Source: Siphonodentalium dalli (taxonomy: Eukaryota > Mollusca > Scaphopoda > Gadilida > Siphonodentaliidae). From it: DNA of 64,000 nucleotides. A program made the position numbers and the translations under genes. Within the stretch, counting starts at the first letter, position 1; each line of letters begins with the position of its first letter. Below, piece after piece: positions 43,661 through 53,396 of this stretch. Location: positions 243,907,474 through 243,971,473 of the forward strand of contig CP136065.1 of assembly GCA_032622095.1 (NCBI GenBank). The letters run 5' to 3'. The notes beneath the pieces were generated by a model, which saw nothing but the letters and a program-made list of their open reading frames with translations, was not told the origin of the DNA and made no database searches.

Positions 43661-44125
43661 ATGACTGCTGTAAACATAACCGATCTTGACGAGATAATGG
43701 TCCGTGGGGTATACTGTAAAGCAGTGTACGGCGAAGAAATATCTCTATTTTGGAAGGCACTCAGCATTGGGATTTACGGGGCGACCGATGGATGGATGGT
43801 TCTGAGAGATGCGGCCGTTGAACTGTACTACACAGAGAGGGACGAACTTGGTGCGTCGGCACAAGACTTACGACACTCACCACTTTTGGCCGAATCAAGA
43901 TTGATGGTTGAATTAGCGGCGACTGTTATACAGCGACCTATCGTCATGTTTGATGCTACCAAAGGCGGCTACAAATCAACACCAAGATTCAAGTCATCAA
44001 TACCTCTAGTGTGGATCCCGCACGTTTGCCACGAGCATTATTGTGAATGCGAAATATGGATGAGGAGAGGAGACAAATCAATTGAAGTTTTGGCGAACAA
44101 AGAAGTTCAATGTGGCGGATTCTAA
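43661..44125 (+). CDS. OTU/vertnin-like protein with histone-type 3' end (pair 2, right gene)
   Basis: 154 codons. EISLFWKALSIGIYGATDG near residue 28 resembles the OTU cysteine-protease box D-G-N-C-L-F-R-A-L-S-x-x-x-Y-G, but the catalytic Cys position is Ser (ISLFW) and the Asp-Gly is Glu-Glu. 'ESRLMVELAATVIQRPI' corresponds to the OTU helix-strand 'EIxALAxxLxRPI', and 'SIPLVWIPHVCHEHY' to the C-terminal His strand. So an OTU fold (as in vertnin-like proteins) that is probably not an active deubiquitinase. Ends in a perfect stem-loop 20 bases after the stop. Confidence 0.6.
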   Translation: MTAVNITDLDEIMVRGVYCKAVYGEEISLFWKALSIGIYGATDGWMVLRDAAVELYYTERDELGASAQDLRHSPLLAESRLMVELAATVIQRPIVMFDATKGGYKSTPRFKSSIPLVWIPHVCHEHYCECEIWMRRGDKSIEVLANKEVQCGGF

Positions 44126-44145
44126 ACTATAACAAAAATAAAACG

Positions 44146-44161
44146 GCCCTTTTCAGGGCCA
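44146..44161 (+). terminator. Histone-type 3' stem-loop (gene 43661-44125)
   Basis: GGCCCTTTTCAGGGCC preceded by AAAAC and followed immediately by ACCA, the full canonical flank. AAAAGATACTCTTGATAGCT follows at 44172, similar to the element after the minus-strand stem-loops. Confidence 0.92.
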
Positions 44162-44298
44162 CCAACTGATCGAAAAGATACTCTTGATAGCTAATTGATA
44201 TTTTCCAAAGTGAGATTTTCCTTTTGAAAAAAATAATTCTAAGTCCATTTTTCATTTTTTCGATCAGAAATGTCACATCAATGACAGGAACATCTATC

Positions 44299-44691
44299 CT
44301 CAGGGGGGAAACTATGGCCCAGTACCCCCCAGACATGGGCACTATGGCCCAGTACCCCCCAGACATGGGCACTATGGCCCAGTACCCCCCCCCCCCCAGA
44401 CATGGGCACTATGGCCCAGTACCCCCAGACATGGGCACTATGGCCCAGTACCCCCCCAGACATGGGCACTATGGCCCAGTATCCCCCCAGACATGGGCAC
44501 TATGGCCCATGTCTGGGGGGGTACTGGGCCATAGTGTCCATGTCTGGGGGGTACTGGGCCATAGTGCCCATGTCTGGGGGGTACTGGGCCATAGTGCCCA
44601 TGTCTGGGGGGTACTGGGCCATAGTGCCCATGTCTGGGGGGTACTGGGCCATAGTGCCCATGTCTGGGGGGTACTGGGCCATAGTGCCCCC
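44299..44691. repeat. 30-bp minisatellite that flips orientation midway (giant hairpin)
   Basis: The unit 'catgggcactatggcccagt' plus a C6-C12 and 'aga' repeats about seven times in plus orientation (44310-44505), then about six times as its reverse complement (44506-44690). The whole array can fold back on itself. The many ORFs through it (GHYGPVPP-type) are translation artefacts. It follows the histone-stem-loop cluster directly. Confidence 0.95.
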
Positions 44692-44699
44692 CATTACTA

Positions 44700-45216
44700 C
44701 TCGCGCCGATATAATCGCGCATAAATAAACTAGAAAAATATCTGGTGTGTTATATAATTGAGCTGTGACTGCATTGGATGCATACAACACCCATTCTGTA
44801 ATCCAATATAGACGTTGACAACGCGATAGTTTTACCAACTTACCAGGTGTGTATTTGACTATATCTCATAGTTTCTTCCCTGTAATATTAACAAAAATTC
44901 ATCCTGTATCCAAGGTTATAACAAATATTCATGATCCGATGTCCCGCAAATGTTTTGATTTTTATCTTTTTCGTGGGACTTAACACATATTCGTAGTATG
45001 TCTCGATTCCATTTTCTATCTTTCTCATTGGTGCTGCCATTTTAACTGTTTGGTTTGCCCGTTGTGCGCGATTTCAGTCATTTTATACTATAGTGTGCAC
45101 GTGACTATTTCATTGACAATGTAAAGAACCTTTGTCAGTTTTTTTTTTCTTGTCAACTGATAAGGACACGCCAGATATTTTTCTCATTTATTTATGCGCG
45201 ATTATATCGGCGCGAG
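44700..45216. mobile_element. Non-autonomous element with 51-bp terminal inverted repeats
   Basis: Left end 44700-44750 and right end 45166-45216 are reverse complements with three mismatches (start 'ctcgcgccgatataatcgcg'). The 415-base interior has no ORF. No clear target duplication (flanks 'attacta' and 'cttaaat'), so superfamily unassigned. Confidence 0.75.
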
Positions 45217-45985
45217 CTTAAATATAGAGACATTTAGAACAGAAAATTACAACAACACAGTGGGAAGTAATTACAAGACACGCGCGATTAATTAACGTGT
45301 AAAACATTTGTGCGAATGACTGCATTTCACATCGATCAACGTTTTTACAGACAGACGTGTAGTGATCGCTAAATCGTTTGTAATAAATATCGTGATATAT
45401 AATTCATTTGTTTTATTACCATCACCGTTTCGTACCAGACAGGCGAAACGTGTGAAATTATTACTTTCATTAATTATAGACAATCAGATTGTGAGGTGCA
45501 AAGACCGTAGGATTGCGCTAACAACATTTCCGATATCATGTAATTTACTAAATAGTTGCCATTGTTTTCTTCTCATTGAAATTTGGTATATAGCGAACGT
45601 TTTTCAACATTCTTCGACTAAAATTTGATAATTTCAACCCTTGAGACGATACAATTAATTTACGATTTAGAGTTGTTCAATCTGATTGTGTATCTTTAAT
45701 ACGTTCACTATCTTCATTTTCTTTAAGAATACTGTACAGTTATATTGATAGTGTATTTTTATGATTTTCAATATGACTACCTCAACAAGGTTGGATTTCC
45801 CGATCGTATAATATTACTCTCGACTGAGCAGCGATAGACGAACATATAACTTTGCTTATCTTTCTGATCATATATGCCGATTCATTAAACGATTTTCTGA
45901 GCTTTATTGGGTTAAATTCCCAACTATAACCTGACATATATCATTATATTCGTGACACTAGAAATTGACATTCTACATTTTTCGC
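45217..45985. other. Intergenic, nothing recognised
   Basis: AT-rich sequence. Small ORFs on both strands lack domains and start context. Confidence 0.4.
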
Positions 45986-45989
45986 GGTT

Positions 45990-46610
45990 GGTCTTATTGA
46001 CTGTCCTCCCAAGGTCTGTATGCATTTGATATATATCAAACAGTGGGTTCGGTCGGAATAATATTGTCCGTTGTTATCATGTAAATATTGCCTCTGTGTT
46101 GAAATTAAACTTGGACGGTTTTTATGTTTACCCATACCATGTATGGTAAACATAGTGTCGTTGTCCGGATTGACCACTCGTCGTTCGTCCGTACGTCCGT
46201 CCGTCTGTCCGTCCGTAGACACTTCACGTGTAATGCGATAACTCAACCATTTTCTATCCAATCAGAAGCAAATTGTGTATATGGGTATATCAGCCCAAAA
46301 TACAGATCGAGTTCGTATTTGGGTTTGATCCGAGTTTTTGTTACAGAGTTATGGCCCTTTTTCTACTTAGAATTCACACATTCTGCCATAACTCAAACAA
46401 TTTTTATCTGATTGGAACCAAATTTGGTATGTGAGTTTCACAGCCCAAAATACAGATCTAGTTCGAATATGGTTTGATCCGATTTATTTTAAAGGAGTTA
46501 TGACCCTTTTTCGAAAAAGAAATTGAAAAAAAAATCGATTTTTTTTTTTTTTTTTTTTAACTTTTATAATAATAATAAAAAAAATGTCATTGACATTGTC
46601 ATTTGTTTTC
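45990..46610. repeat. Dispersed repeat with GTCC microsatellite and 'gttatggccct' modules
   Basis: Contains a GTCC-rich run (46185-46215) and two copies, offset by about 152 bases, of 'cagcccaaaatacagat' followed by 'gttatg.ccctttttc' (46289 and 46441). Related 'cataactctggtgaaaa' modules recur near 56660-57020. Such modules are familiar to me as mollusc-type interspersed repeats. A T-run at 46537-46558 ends it. Confidence 0.6.
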
Positions 46611-47790
46611 ATTTAGATATTGATGATTATGATACAAGTTGATAAAAAGATTTCCAATGTGTCCCTTTAATTTTTTTAAATAAATAAAAACAATTATAAC
46701 CATTATAACTCTGCCAAGGGTACCCCGAATCACCACACCAAATTTGATTAAATCGGTCCAAAATCTTGTGTTATGTACTGGTAAATCTGTTTGGAGCAAC
46801 ATTAAATCCAATTCACCAATTGCATTTGGACTACTTAGCTATTGATAAAGCTATATTATTTTCTGATGTCTCTTATGCCAATGCGCAAATAATCTGTTAA
46901 AGAAGCCTGTGGTATCTAATTTAAAATAAAGATTCAACAATAAACATCACATGATATTAACAGTAGACTTGGACATCTGTGCTGCAGAGTTATATTATCA
47001 GATGGTCTGATATCATTATAATTGTTATTGGTTTAATAGAGGTCAGTGTTCAACATAAACAATTCCTGTGATTTTTTGACAGCTGTGCTATATAATTGAT
47101 ATTAATGGGTCAGTGGTGAGGTTTCTTATCTGTATACTAGGACACATTATTATTGTAAACTTAAATTGGACTCTCTTAACCCAAGTATTCCATGTCCAGG
47201 GCAGACCTATACATTTAACCCACGGACTTGCTGGCTGTGGCGGTTTAGCATTACAGATCCTGTACCAGTGCATTCTCTTATATAAATGCCAGTGACCCAT
47301 AAATTCCAATAATTTGTGTTATGTACATTTGTCTATAATAGTACATAACAGTATACTCTATAATTCAACACCAAAACTCTCATTAATCCGATCATATTAA
47401 ATTTGTATCGCCAAGGGATGGGTTAACATCTGCCGATCGTGATCGGCCTCTCGTTCATTGTAAGCTTAAATACATATTTGTTTTGGGTGACCTACCCATT
47501 TGAAGGTTAGTGCAGATTATGAGAGATTGTCAGATATATAACTTCGACAGCATTTTTTCATTTCCCGCATTTGCGTTCAATTATGATTCACGTTGATCAG
47601 ACAAGTCCATATCGATAGTCTCGTGTAAAGAGGTACTATCTCCCTTCTTAGTTAGTATTGAGTTAGCGCCTTTCTCTGTGAGACCCTCGATCGATATAGT
47701 CGTGCGTATGATACCAAAATTTTCATTTATGATCAGTGAAGCTTAAAGGTGTTCAATCCGAACAGAGGGTCACCATCTCAACAGATTCCA
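46611..47790. other. Intergenic, nothing recognised
   Basis: No gene-like ORF. A short direct similarity to generic repeat text ('aactctgccaagggtacccc') only. Confidence 0.4.
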
Positions 47791-47795
47791 ACAAC

Positions 47796-48219
47796 AATCC
47801 GATAAAACTCCTCTCAATTACTATTTCTTTGGCTTTGGGGGTAAAAAATATTTGATTCGAGTCGAGGAAATCCATCAAACAAAGCTCAGAATTATTAGAT
47901 ATCGATTTTTGAAATTTATTATTTTTTTATTATCGGGAATACTTTCTGACCCAGAACTCAGTCAAAATTGTGTTATTATTACCACTTGATTTTAGAGTTA
48001 TAAATCCTTGTCTGTTTGAAAGGTGTTTTGGTGTACACGTCTCGAGCAGGTTACGAAATTGACGCCAATTATTAGTATTTATCTCGATCAAATAACAAAT
48101 TTCAAAAATCAATATCTAATAACTCTGAGCTTTGTTTGATTGACTTCATCGACTCGAATAAAATATGTTTTACCCCTAAAGCCAAAGAAATAGTAATTGA
48201 GAGGAGTTTTATCTGATTT
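47796..48219. mobile_element. Foldback element with about 125-bp inverted arms
   Basis: Arms 47796-47921 and 48091-48219 are imperfect reverse complements ('gataaaactcctctcaatta' on the left, its complement on the right), including 'gccaaagaaatagtaattg'. The 170-bp middle has no ORF. It lies 65 bp from the 3' side of the membrane exon below. Confidence 0.75.
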
Positions 48220-48283
48220 AGTACCTTTAACTGACTTTTTTGGTTATGTAATAAAAATACGATTGTCTCTTGGATTATTTCAC

Positions 48284-48415
48284 TTATCGTCTCATTTTCT
48301 GGGCATTATGTTTATCATTTATGTTTATCATTCTTCGCCGTATGAACCGCACGAACAACCCAGCCAATACACTCAACACTCCACCACCAATCACACCAAC
48401 TATCCATTCCCATTC
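48284..48415 (-). CDS. Transmembrane exon of the type I membrane protein family (locus 3)
   Basis: Starts after a strong acceptor (TAATTTTTTTTTTAG on minus) at phase 1, as do the other two membrane exons. Encodes EWIVGVIGGGVLSVLAGLF (a membrane span) then the basic RFIRRR and a short tail ending KMRR. Closest to the 61.5 kb member (GGAVFSSLAGLVAWLIRRR). Upstream exons are not found; lineage A sequence starts 130 bases to the right. An open stretch on plus (48421-48545, with VKWKIADVYLVPDQY) is unassigned. Confidence 0.55.
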   Translation of the reverse strand, partial: EWEWIVGVIGGGVLSVLAGLFVRFIRRRMININDKHNAQKMRR

Positions 48416-48546
48416 TAAAAAAAAAATTACATACCGGCGATAAGTCAAAGTGTGAAATGGAAAATTGCTGATGTATATCTCGTTCCGGATCAATATCAAG
48501 CGGGGTATAATGAATTAAGTAATATGATGTTTGTGTCAAATGAAAT

Positions 48547-48927
48547 ATGGATTATTTTGAGCATAATAGTGATTATTTCAAAATTGTCGATCAGCTAATG
48601 GAACATCATTCGGAAGTTATATGTCTGAGAATTCAACAGTTAGCTCAACGAGATTGTTTCGGATGCAGATACAGTAAAGGCAGTCAACGAGATCATGATT
48701 GTATCAATGAAACATTCAGTGAAAAACAAGAATATTACTTCGATGAAGCATTTAATGAAACGAATGTATAAGAACTAATTGATCAATTCCAACTACTTAA
48801 TGCTTACATAGGAGATAAACACAAAGTTATTATTCAAACATTTCTCAACGACCAACAATGGATTCAACAAAGTCAACCTACATCTGGCTGGAGACGTACA
48901 GTTCTGAATATAATTGAACAGTTATGA
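48547..48927 (+). pseudogene. Maverick lineage A copy 2: conserved Cys/His late protein, nonsense
   Basis: About 95% like 1717-2097 by eye. A GAA to TAA change at 48769-48771 truncates it at codon 75. Retains Cys-x2-Cys (CFGCRY) and SQRDHDC. Confidence 0.8.
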
Positions 48928-49497
48928 ATGTTTCATCAGAGGATTCTAAGGATGATTTCCTTCAGAGATACCATTACAATCCTATAAATCCTGGAGCGTA
49001 TAGTGGCGTATAAAGTGTTACAACATACAGACGCCCCGCATATTTCCAAAGCCTATTTACGAAAATGGCTTAACAACCAAGATACACATACATTGCACAG
49101 ACAAGTGCGTCGCAAGTTTAACAGATTAAAAATTGTGACATCAGGTATCGATGATATGTGGAATATGGACCTACTTTCTGTGCAGAATTTATCTGAATAT
49201 AACGATCAATATCAATATGTATTGGTGATTATTGATGTATTTTCCAGGTTTTTGTTCTGCCAACCTATCAAATTTAAGAATGCACAATCCGTGCACAAAG
49301 GCTTAAAATATGTACTGAATCAAACCCTAGCTCATCAAATCTATCCAAAAAAACATCTTACTTTATGGATGCCTATGAAAAGGCGACTGAACAACTATTC
49401 GGTTATTTATTGATTGACTATCGGATAATCGCTATCGCCTAAGAACGGATATATTCCCTGGAGAAAACAGCATAATATTTGCCGAAAATTAAGGTCA
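48924..49497 (+). pseudogene. Maverick lineage A copy 2: integrase fused by deletion to the ATPase 3' end
   Basis: 48924-49320 matches the integrase N-terminal half (YLRKWLNNQDTHTLHRQV, VIDVFSRFLF), with a short deletion near 49005. At about 49320 the sequence jumps to the ATPase C-terminal region (LAHQIYPK), so everything corresponding to 2510-5315 of copy 1 (penton-like, basic protein, major capsid, most of the ATPase) is missing. Confidence 0.85.
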
Positions 49498-49886
49498 TGG
49501 TTGACGTTGAAATTACTCAGTCAATTGCGGAACAATTACGTCGCTTCAACAAGAAAATTCGCCGCCTATTTCTGAAAAATCTATCAAAAATACAGTTGAA
49601 ACACGTAGTGGAAGCCGTGTTGAATGTGCTTGTTGGTAACATAAAGATAACAAAAATACAGCAGCAGAAATTGAGACGATACAAGGGGCGAATGAGGTCT
49701 GTAACTCAGAAAGATATTAGCATTGCTAGAAGAAGGAAGTTGCTCTCACACTGCGCTCAAGTGATACCTCTCATACTTGACACTGTTACGGAATATCTAG
49801 TGAATGGCGAGAGAACTTATTCTGATACCAAAGGAGAGATACGAACAAATGATGATGAAAGAACAGGAGGAGATTCACCACAGTAA
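49497..49886 (+). CDS. Maverick lineage A copy 2: conserved basic protein, intact
   Basis: 129 codons from MVDVEIT. Same gene as 5506-5894 but without its frameshift. Motif order: helical N-terminus, VLVGNIKITKIQQQKLRRY, Arg/Lys-rich ARRRKLL, then hydrophobic VIPLILDTV. Useful as the reference reading for the family in this lineage. Confidence 0.7.
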   Translation: MVDVEITQSIAEQLRRFNKKIRRLFLKNLSKIQLKHVVEAVLNVLVGNIKITKIQQQKLRRYKGRMRSVTQKDISIARRRKLLSHCAQVIPLILDTVTEYLVNGERTYSDTKGEIRTNDDERTGGDSPQ

Positions 49887-49944
49887 AGATCAGTCACCTC
49901 CTATGGGCGAAGACAGTACTATAGAGCCAGAGGCTGCGCTGTAG
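49804..49944 (+). pseudogene. Maverick lineage A copy 2: remnant of conserved pre-PolB protein
   Basis: Equivalent of 5812-6114, overlapping the preceding gene. Stops early at a TAG (49942-49944) within an about 10-base insertion ('gctgtagagact'). Confidence 0.6.
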
Positions 49945-50001
49945 AGACTGTGCAGAAGGTGATAAATGATAGCACACCTCAAGAGGAGGAAAACTCAATG
50001 G

Positions 50002-50680
50002 AGAACCCTAAACCCGCATGTTGGTAGGAACGCAGTTGATCCCGATCAGATCGGTTCAGACCCACTGTTGTCCACACAACCTTAACTCTACCTGGATAGA
50101 AGGAAAAAATTCAGTGAATAGCACCCATTATTAAGAACTATGAGTTCTTAATCTACTGTCAGTCTCTAGCGAACCACGTGAGCTCTTGAGATTGAACAGC
50201 GGAGGCACTCTAAACACTGTGTTTACTACTTAAATACAAGATTGCCGTAAATACATATTTGTTTTTTTAAACACTTACCTATTCGGTGTCGCTGTCGGTC
50301 TGTATCAGAATCAGCGCCACTCTGAAATAAGAAAAACAAAAAATAAAATAAAAATAATCTTTAACCCCCCACACACACACCCAGCACCCCAAAAAAGGAG
50401 GGGGGCCCCTCTACCGCCCCCGGATGTGGGATGTTTTTTTTTTTTTTACACACCTTTTCTTCTTCTCTGCCCGACTTTCGTCAGCCACCATCTCCTTCAT
50501 TCTCTTCTGAATAAAAGAAATAATAATATAACATCGGCTGGTGGTGTGTGAGGACAATTGTCGTATCATGCAAGCTAGGTCCCCATAATAAGTTTATTAC
50601 GATGTCGAATAATTGTAATTAAAATAATTGAATTTGTAATTCTGTTAATTGCAATTGTTTACTCCGGGTAACAATGGCAA
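50002..50680. repeat. Non-coding block shared with 11.66-12.48 kb
   Basis: Same sequence as 11664-12480 with small indels and a shorter middle. The left junction occurs at 'gagaaccc', which is present both in the pre-PolB gene (near 5995) and at the start of the shared block (11664). The right junction to PolB sequence is near 50670 ('gtaacaatg'). Confidence 0.85.
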
Positions 50681-51020
50681 GGTCAGGGACCATTGCCACG
50701 TCACTAGCCGCTACCTCGGCGCTGCCCATAAAAAATGTAACCTTTACAGAACAAAAAGAGGTGGAAAGTTCATACCTGTAGTATTACACGGATCCAGTAA
50801 TTTCGACACACATTTGATTATGCAAATATTGGGTTCATTTAAAGACATGAAAGTAAGTTGTATTGCAAAATCAACTGAGAAATATGTGACATTTAGTCTG
50901 GGAAATTTGCGTTTTATAGATAGTTACCAATTCCTACATGCATCATTACAAACTCTAGTGGAAAATTTAAAAGACGATACGACTCATGACTTTAAATTTC
51001 TCAAGGACGAGGGGTTGGAA
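50677..51020 (+). pseudogene. Maverick lineage A copy 2: PolB internal fragment
   Basis: Matches 7928-8240 almost exactly (VRDHCHVTSRYLGAAHKKCN, NFDTHLIMQIL, RFIDSYQFLHA), and retains 31 bases that copy 1 has lost. Diverges at about 51020, where the retroelement begins. Confidence 0.88.
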
Positions 51021-51024
51021 TTTC

Positions 51025-52740
51025 AGTTTGTCCAATGAATCAATTAACTGATGTAAAGGTATTTTAGTAACACCTTTCAATGCGATTGGTAATGTAAAAT
51101 TCCTAAAACGATCAATTCTGTCCAAGACAGGTTTCCAAAGGTAGAACTCGGAAAGATTAAATTTAGGAAGAATCTCGTTATCAAACGCATTTATAAGCTG
51201 AGAGTTGTCACCTGAGAAGTGACTCAATTTTCACATTCGGGGCAGAAGCGATACACGTAGGTTGTAAAGTTAGTAATCCAATAGGCGGAAATAATGTCAC
51301 TTCTTGAGAACTTACATAATCTTTACACCTTACCGAGAAAGTTATTGGTTTAGCTAAGCTAATGACAAAGAGTCCAGTGTTTACATTTCTGACATATGGT
51401 AGTTTAACGCTCGGTTGCACTTCTATAATGCACTGGTCTTTTATTGACCTCGTGTCATTCATGAGTAATGCGATAGGGCATGGTTTATCGTTGTAAAGCG
51501 TTCGAATAACAACATCAAAAGGACAGAATGGCAATGGATTCATTAAGCAGATCGAGTTATCGGGTAATGTTATGAATTGAGTACGACCAGCATTTATTAT
51601 TAAGTGTTTATGGTCAAACCGATATTCAGCAATCATTTGTCTTAAATCTGAAGATAAAGATTTTTTATTAGGTGTGTATGGGAACGAATGAATCCTAAAG
51701 AGTTCAAATTTGTTCCTTATGTTGATCAGAGGAATTTTCACTAGTACAATTAGTCGACTGTTTGTAAACAGAGTAGAACACATGAAGTTTTGATAATACT
51801 TCCACAATTCAGTGTTGGGATCAAATGGTAATTTAAGATGATCTGGAAGATGTTTGTCCAAGTCAGATAACACTCGTCGTAGGGTATTAATACGAACCAC
51901 ACTTGGAGCAATTCGTTTGGTAGTTAAGATACTTGTTTGTGTATGCATGTGTTCTACATGAAATCTAGCAGCAGTAATCATTTGAGTTATCTCTGTAATT
52001 CTTAGGTCAATATGATTATGCAAATTAGCGTAATATTCCAATGTCGTTAATTTGTGTGATTGCTTGTTGAATACCTCAGTGATTACATTCTGAATATATT
52101 TAACTGTTTCAACCAACTGATTAGTTTTCATTCTATTTTCACGGATGTAATTCCGGGAGACGTCCATTAGGCTAAAACTTTCTTTGAGAGTGTGCTCAAT
52201 TTTTCGTTGATTATTAGCCAATTTATTAATGTTATTATTAATATTATTGAGGTCGTTCTCACTGACTGTTCCAAACAGCCAGGATAATCCTTCTCCTATG
52301 AAGGGGAGCAGCGACCTTTTAATCTTATGCGGCGAGTCATCGTGAAGTGTTTTGAATTCGACAAATTGCGAAACAACTTCTAAGTATTCGGTGTTTAGTA
52401 TCTCTAAGTTTTCACTGAAACTTGCGAAGATCTCGTCGAATTGTTTAGTTGTACCTGTCAAGTTAAACGACTCATGTCCGTTTGTTTGTATTGTTTTTAA
52501 CTTTGTTCGGTCCAACTCTTTTCGAGCTATTTTTATTTGTCTTGACATGGATTTCAAGTTGTTTTGAAATGGTTCTAAGTTTACTACGAAACCTATTGTC
52601 CAATCTGCATTGGTCATATATATATCTTTAAGTTTTTGGAAAATCACATTATGTCGTGTCACAATAATGCTATTCGTTTGACCTAATTCTAGTGAGATTA
52701 AGGTCACACAGAGTACTAGTATTGCTGAAATTAGTCACAT
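51025..52740 (-). pseudogene. Gypsy-type retroelement: baculovirus-F-like envelope glycoprotein, damaged
   Basis: An about 500-codon ORF (52707-51208) with a probable furin site (KIKR) followed by a fusion-peptide-like segment (SLLPFIGEGLSWLFG), then heptad-rich helices and a Cys-containing receptor-type region, the layout of F-like envelopes of insect and other invertebrate errantivirus-type elements. The putative signal peptide lies upstream but its ATG (52740) is directly followed by TGA. Near 51215 the frame changes and similarity continues to about 51030, where it is cut off by lineage A sequence; no C-terminal membrane anchor is seen. Nonfunctional. Confidence 0.75.
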
Positions 52741-52744
52741 GATT

Positions 52745-53390
52745 AGAGTGATCTCGTAGGTTAGGGTTGGGGTATGTCTAGTTGTTGTGTCTGGTTGCCT
52801 TTGTTATCCTTGTAATTGTAACTATTTACCTAGCTTAAATGCACTCGTTGTTGGAGATTTGCAACTCTCCAAAACAAATATTAATTCGAACATTCCCAAC
52901 TATGGTATTATTTAGATTGGCGAATTTCGGGCGTGCAATGGTACTACTTAAATTTAAGTCAATAAATTTAAATTTCCCTTCTTACTTTTTCACCTATCTA
53001 TTTTTACAAAGAAGGAATCAGACTGCAGTCACAGGGAGGAGTTCAGACAAAAAATAAATATTTGTTCATTTGTTTGAAAGAGGACAGGTCTTCTGAAAAG
53101 GTGTACGTGACAGACGTACTCAGGTCAGTTCTTCAAAAGACGTATACAGGTCAACACCGTGCGGCCGCACATGTCAACGCTGCATAATCCTCCCTAACAA
53201 GGAATTCTTTAGCAGAGCTAAAGAAGGCAAAGAATAAATGAGCAGCGGGGATAAACAAACCGCGGAATAAGCTCGGCCATTAATGGGACCTTGTAAATAA
53301 TCAAGGACATGCAGTAGAAATGCATGTGATTACGGCTAATCCATATCCATTAATGGAAAAGGGAACAACAGACTATTCGACAGGGTAGTC
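52745..53390. other. Spacer between envelope and integrase genes
   Basis: Internal retroelement sequence without a clear ORF. An acceptor-like site for the envelope transcript may lie here but I cannot place it. No LTR-like repeat found. Confidence 0.4.
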
Positions 53391-53396
53391 AGTTAT

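Noticed and set aside
40900-44200. A histone gene cluster
   Set aside because: Stem-loops are histone-type, but none of the four proteins resembles H1, H2A, H2B, H3 or H4.
44299-44691. Possible CRISPR-like array
   Set aside because: Units are contiguous without unique spacers, reverse orientation midway, and the genome is eukaryotic.
44224-44838. Overlapping ORFs on both strands with GHYGPVPP / AHVWGVLGHS repeats
   Set aside because: They are translations of the 30-bp minisatellite; repeat length is a multiple of three, so all frames stay open by construction.
46124-46411. 95-codon plus-strand ORF
   Set aside because: It runs through a GTCC microsatellite and an interspersed repeat; no domain.
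50967-51227. Separate 86-codon minus-strand gene
   Set aside because: It is the frame-shifted continuation of the damaged envelope gene, ending in Maverick sequence.
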